A stretch of 9,659 bases of DNA, taken from contig JAHFQG010000003.1 in the NCBI GenBank assembly GCA_023266415.1, positions 6,342 through 16,000 of the forward strand, given 5' to 3'. Both the position numbers and the translations under genes were made by a program. The DNA comes from Francisellaceae bacterium (GTDB lineage Bacteria > Pseudomonadota > Gammaproteobacteria > Berkiellales > Berkiellaceae). The notes beneath the pieces are model-generated. The model was not told where the DNA came from. It saw only the letters and a program-made list of their open reading frames with translations, and searched no databases. This document shows positions 7,660 to 9,659 of the stretch, piece by piece (the stretch's first letter is position 1; every line of letters begins with the position of its first letter).

Positions 7660-8376
7660 TTATGCGAGTTGCACCATTCTACACCTCAACCCTTCCCAGA
7701 GCAAATGGGGTTCAATGACGCAATTAGTGTTAGTTGACTTTATTTCAAAATGCGGCGCATCCCCCCCCGTTAGTATCACATTTTTTAAATGAGGGACTGT
7801 TTTTTGGACTTCTTGGATGACTTGAGGTACAAAGCCTCTGGATAATACCTCTGCGCCTGCCGCCAAACAGGCTTGGGTGGTATGTCCTAAACAAAACAGT
7901 TTGCTAGGCATTAGGCCTGGTACAATGACACCCCCTGCGTGTTGCCCACTTTCCAATAGCAAATCTGCCGTGATATAGGTGCCAGCATCTATGACGAGGC
8001 TTGTTTCTTGAGGGTATAATGCCCAAGCCCCTAAAAGATCTAACCAGCGATCAATGCCCAAGATCTCCGGCTTTTGATACCCTGAAATCACCCCCCCAAA
8101 GGCCGCCTCGCTGGTCAAAGTAACAACCTCACTCCCCCACCGCTGAGCCACCCAAGCCTTCAAAAGCGGGGTTACCTGACATACATCTGCCACCCACAAT
8201 ACTTGAGGTGGCACTAAAGACCCCCAAATTCGGTCCAAAAAAACTTCTGAAAAATGATCATACCCTTCTGCTTCAAAATGATGAAACTGGACCCTAGCCT
8301 GCGCTGGGGTGACAACGGGACTTAAAATGGCCCATTTTAGCCGGGTATGACCAATATCAACCCCCCATACCGTCAT
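7660..8376 (-). CDS. coaX: Type III pantothenate kinase
   Basis: CoaX phosphorylates pantothenate with ATP, the first step of coenzyme A synthesis. It belongs to the ASKHA fold. The 238-aa protein shows the family motifs: DIGHTRLKW (7-15, phosphate loop; the family has DxGNT/S, so Asn is His here), LGIDRW (106-111, with the expected catalytic Asp109), DAGTYITAD (130-138, usually DxGTAxTxD) and GGVIVPG (148-154). Residues 21-30 (VVTPAQARVQ) are encoded by a REP-like palindrome and fall in a loop that is about 9 residues longer than in the Pseudomonas protein. An 8-G tract lies at codons 203-205. The ATG overlaps the birA TGA (ATGA), with strong GGAGG upstream. It replaces coaA of E. coli at this locus. 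Confidence 0.95.
   Translation of the reverse strand: MTVWGVDIGHTRLKWAILSPVVTPAQARVQFHHFEAEGYDHFSEVFLDRIWGSLVPPQVLWVADVCQVTPLLKAWVAQRWGSEVVTLTSEAAFGGVISGYQKPEILGIDRWLDLLGAWALYPQETSLVIDAGTYITADLLLESGQHAGGVIVPGLMPSKLFCLGHTTQACLAAGAEVLSRGFVPQVIQEVQKTVPHLKNVILTGGDAPHFEIKSTNTNCVIEPHLLWEGLRCRMVQLA
8287..8315 (+). repeat. REP-like palindromic element inside coaX
   Basis: This 29-bp stretch matches the reverse complement of the element at 9037-9065 at 27 of 29 positions. The core is CCCTAGC-CTGC-GCTGGGG, a 7-bp stem with one G-U type pair. It decodes in the coaX frame as VVTPAQARVQ, residues 21-30. The peptide resembles the xPAQAGxQ string commonly produced when such short palindromic repeats are translated. 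Confidence 0.85.
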
Positions 8377-8972
8377 ACCGCCTCCTCAAACTGATACCAA
8401 GCCTGAGTCACACTGTTCAAAACAGCCGCCACCCAACGAGGACGAAAATCAGGCTGTTGATATACCAGAGGCGCAATTTGCCAAATATCTATCACAGACT
8501 GTGAAATTAGGCTTTTTTCAGCCTCTAAAAGATGCTCATTCACACCAATACCCACCGTGACTACCGTAGTCCCACAGCTTGGCTTTGTTTCAATCAGGAT
8601 CCCCCCCAATTTAGCCCCCTGAAAATAAAGATCATTGGGCCATTTTAAGTGTATCCCCGCCACACCCATATATTCTAAGGCTTGTACTACCGCTCTCCCC
8701 ATCACCAACGACAGCTCCCCCAGGATTATTTTTTGAGTGGTAAAACGCAACGATAAAGCCAACGAACGCCCTGGCGGCGCTATCCAAGGCCTACCCTGAC
8801 GACCATATCCCCCCGTTTGAGCTTCTGCTAAACACAGTTGGGCTTGTCCAGGGGTTGGAATAGGTAGTTGATTAACAAAAGTTTGGGTGGAAATCACTTC
8901 TTCTAGGTAAAAGAAGGAGGTGATCCAAGCACGGGTTTCTGGGGTGAAATATAGTTGTATATTTTTTTTCAT
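8373..8972 (-). CDS. birA: Biotin-[acetyl-CoA-carboxylase] ligase, catalytic-domain-only
   Basis: BirA activates biotin to biotinyl-AMP and attaches it to the AccB carrier lysine. I chose ATG 8972 (MKKNIQLYFT, 199 aa). Upstream codons decode REP-like elements (for example VMPAQAGIQS) and are not trusted. The catalytic domain starts at FFYLEEVISTQTF (20-32), then GGYGRQGRPW (54-63; E. coli GRGRRGRKW, so its first Arg is Tyr but the Arg equivalent to R118 is kept), KWPNDL (110-115) and KLGGILIE (121-128). There is no N-terminal helix-turn-helix, so it is a ligase and not a biotin operon repressor. No Shine-Dalgarno is visible before 8972, which makes the start less certain. It overlaps coaX by 4 bp. 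Confidence 0.93.
   Translation of the reverse strand: MKKNIQLYFTPETRAWITSFFYLEEVISTQTFVNQLPIPTPGQAQLCLAEAQTGGYGRQGRPWIAPPGRSLALSLRFTTQKIILGELSLVMGRAVVQALEYMGVAGIHLKWPNDLYFQGAKLGGILIETKPSCGTTVVTVGIGVNEHLLEAEKSLISQSVIDIWQIAPLVYQQPDFRPRWVAAVLNSVTQAWYQFEEAV
8914..8928 (-). other. 15-nt match to the 16S rRNA 3' tail (anti-Shine-Dalgarno) within birA
   Basis: The birA sense strand contains TTGGATCACCTCCTT, identical to the conserved last bases of bacterial 16S rRNA. It covers codons 15-20 (AWITSF), just before the catalytic domain. The opposite strand therefore carries an extended Shine-Dalgarno, AAGGAGGTGATCCAA. Identity is seen directly; whether it has meaning is open. Confidence 0.6.
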
Positions 8973-8981
8973 ACGGACGGA

Positions 8982-9009
8982 CTGGATGCCAGCCTGCGCT
9001 GGCATGACA
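8982..9009 (+). repeat. REP-like palindromic element, copy next to the birA start
   Basis: The core is ATGCCAGC-CTGC-GCTGGCAT, a perfect 8-bp stem. It has the same CTGGA start and TGACA end as the copy in coaX. Compared with the 9037-9065 copy, two base pairs in the stem differ and both sides have changed together, so pairing is kept. It ends 9 bp from the birA ATG and occupies the place where a ribosome binding site would be expected. Confidence 0.85.
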
Positions 9010-9015
9010 CTGGAA

Positions 9016-9065
9016 TTGTCACCCCAGCGAATCTTCTTGTCACCCCAGCGAAGGCTGGGGTCCAG
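9016..9065 (-). repeat. REP-like half copy plus full copy, inverted relative to the 8982 copy
   Basis: TTGTCACCCCAGCGAA occurs at 9016-9031 and again at 9037-9052, a 21-bp step. The first is a half element. The second continues to 9065 as a full unit with a CCCCAGC/GCTGGGG stem and 4-nt loop. With the 8982 copy this makes an inverted pair, as in BIME-type clusters. The 114 bp between 5S and birA hold little else. A U-rich run follows the 5S 3' end (TTTTATTTTG), but no classic terminator hairpin with a U-tract was found. Confidence 0.85.
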
Positions 9066-9086
9066 AAGATATGACAACAAAATAAA

Positions 9087-9206
9087 ATGCCTGGCAGTAA
9101 CCTACTTTCACATGAGGAGACCTCACACTATCATCGGCGCGTCAGCGTTTCACTATCGAGTTCGGGATGGGATCGAGTGGTTCCACTGAGCTATGTCTAC
9201 CAGGCA
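9087..9206 (-). rRNA. rrf: 5S ribosomal RNA
   Basis: The ~120-nt gene begins TGCCTGGTAGACATAGC and ends CTGCCAGGCAT; the two ends pair. The internal conserved segments CCCATCCCGAACTC and AGTGAAACGC, and the AGTAGG near the end, match bacterial 5S, closely resembling E. coli rrf. It lies downstream of 23S with no tRNA between. End positions are by analogy with E. coli. Confidence 0.97.
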
Positions 9207-9215
9207 AGACGGTTT

Positions 9216-9239
9216 GGGGGGCGGGTTTAACAGCCCCCC
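9216..9239 (-). promoter_or_regulatory. GC-rich hairpin in the 23S-5S spacer
   Basis: GGGGGGC (9216-9222) and GCCCCCC (9233-9239) are exact inverted repeats with a 10-nt loop, 9 nt upstream of the 5S 5' end. There is no downstream U-tract, so it is more likely an rRNA precursor processing structure than a terminator. The rest of the spacer (about 9240-9325) is AT-rich, and next to the 23S end has ATATAACACTCAAA, similar to the Pseudomonas spacer. Confidence 0.55.
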
Positions 9240-9324
9240 GAATAAATAATAAGTTATGATTGTACAACTTGGGCACGCAATTTTGACATACAATGAATGT
9301 CTTTTAAAAAAGTTTGAGTGTTAT

Positions 9325-9659
9325 ATGATCAAACCTCCCGGTCAATTAGTACTGGTTAGCTCAACGCCTCACAGCGCTTACACACCCAGCCTATCAACGT
9401 TGTCGTCTCCAACGGACCTTATAGAGGGTTAACCCCTAGGGAAATCTCATCTTGAGGCAAGTTTCCCGCTTAGATGCTTTCAGCGGTTATCTTTTCCGCA
9501 CATAGCTACCCGGCAATGCCACTGACGTGACAACCGGAACACCAGAGGTGCGTCCATTCCGGTCCTCTCGTACTAGGAACAGATCCTCTCAAATTTCCAA
9601 CGCCCACGGTAGATAGGGACCAAACTGTCTCACGACGTTTTAAACCCAGCTCGCGTACC
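9325..9659 (-). rRNA. rrl: 23S ribosomal RNA, 3' end (partial)
   Basis: This is the last ~335 nt of 23S rRNA, running off the right edge. The sarcin-ricin loop AGTACGAGAGGACC is at 9561-9574 (reverse complement), the universally conserved site that EF-Tu and EF-G contact. Further conserved strings are CTGAAAGCATCTAAG, GTTGATAGGCTGGGTGTG and GAGCTAACCAGTACTAAT near the end. The exact 3' end was placed at about 9325 by analogy with Pseudomonas and E. coli, and could be off by several bases. Confidence 0.96.

Noticed and set aside
7659..7689. Possible promoter before tRNA-Thr(UGU): TTGAGG, 19 nt, CATAAT
   Set aside because: The -10 is good but the spacer is 19 nt and the -35 is weak; it also overlaps the coaX 3' end. 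Too uncertain to list.
8973..9080. N-terminal extension of BirA back to a TTG at 9080
   Set aside because: The added residues (LDPSLRWGD, MPAQAGIQ) are translations of the palindromic repeats, with no Shine-Dalgarno, and the catalytic domain needs none of them.
9037..9087. Rho-independent terminator after 5S formed by the repeat hairpin
   Set aside because: The hairpin is strong, but the U-rich run comes before it in the direction of transcription, and no U-tract follows.
8920..9189. Plus-strand open frame of 89 codons starting in an extended AAGGAGGTGATCC
   Set aside because: It runs antisense to birA, through the repeats and into 5S rRNA. The Shine-Dalgarno-like bases overlap the GTG itself, so spacing is wrong, and it resembles no protein.

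Overview
All genes in this window lie on the minus strand, so transcription runs from high to low coordinates. The order is: 3' end of 23S rRNA, 5S rRNA, birA, coaX, tRNA-Thr(UGU), tRNA-Tyr, tRNA-Gly, tRNA-Thr(GGU), tuf, tRNA-Trp, secE, nusG, rplK, rplA, rplJ, rplL, rpoB (cut by the left edge). This is the ancestral gammaproteobacterial arrangement. Escherichia coli has rrnB-murB-birA-coaA-thrU-tyrU-glyT-thrT-tufB-secE. Pseudomonas-like lineages have coaX instead of coaA and tRNA-Trp between tuf and secE, as here. The window is therefore probably chromosomal DNA of a gammaproteobacterium with moderate GC. The divergent EF-Tu and the very short SecE suggest a lineage not close to the usual model species, and I cannot name a genus.

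Region 1 (about 9087-9659) is the end of an rRNA operon: the last ~335 nt of 23S, a ~118 nt spacer with a poly-G/poly-C hairpin, and 5S. Region 2 (7660-9086) holds biotin ligase and type III pantothenate kinase, overlapping by ATGA. This part carries copies of a ~29 bp palindromic REP-like element: a cluster between 5S and birA, and one copy inside the coaX reading frame. Region 3 (7164-7599) is a block of four tRNA genes, split by a strong promoter-like sequence with a GC-rich discriminator. Region 4 (5638-7124) is tuf, tRNA-Trp, secE and nusG, packed with almost no spacers. Region 5 (1-5037) is the ribosomal protein/RNA polymerase cluster, with a recognisable L10 leader ahead of rplJ and a long hairpin between rplL and rpoB.

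Functionally it is a translation and transcription supercluster: rRNA, tRNAs, the tRNA carrier EF-Tu, the L1/L11/L10/L7-L12 stalk proteins, the elongation factor NusG, the polymerase beta subunit and a Sec translocase subunit. Two cofactor genes, for biotin attachment and the first step of CoA synthesis, are wedged in. I see no novel multi-gene system. The points most worth checking are the palindromic element decoding as ten residues of CoaX, compensatory changes between element copies, a 15-nt match to the 16S rRNA 3' tail inside birA, and the single-helix SecE whose Shine-Dalgarno abuts the tRNA-Trp CCA end. No stretch longer than 300 bases lacks a gene.
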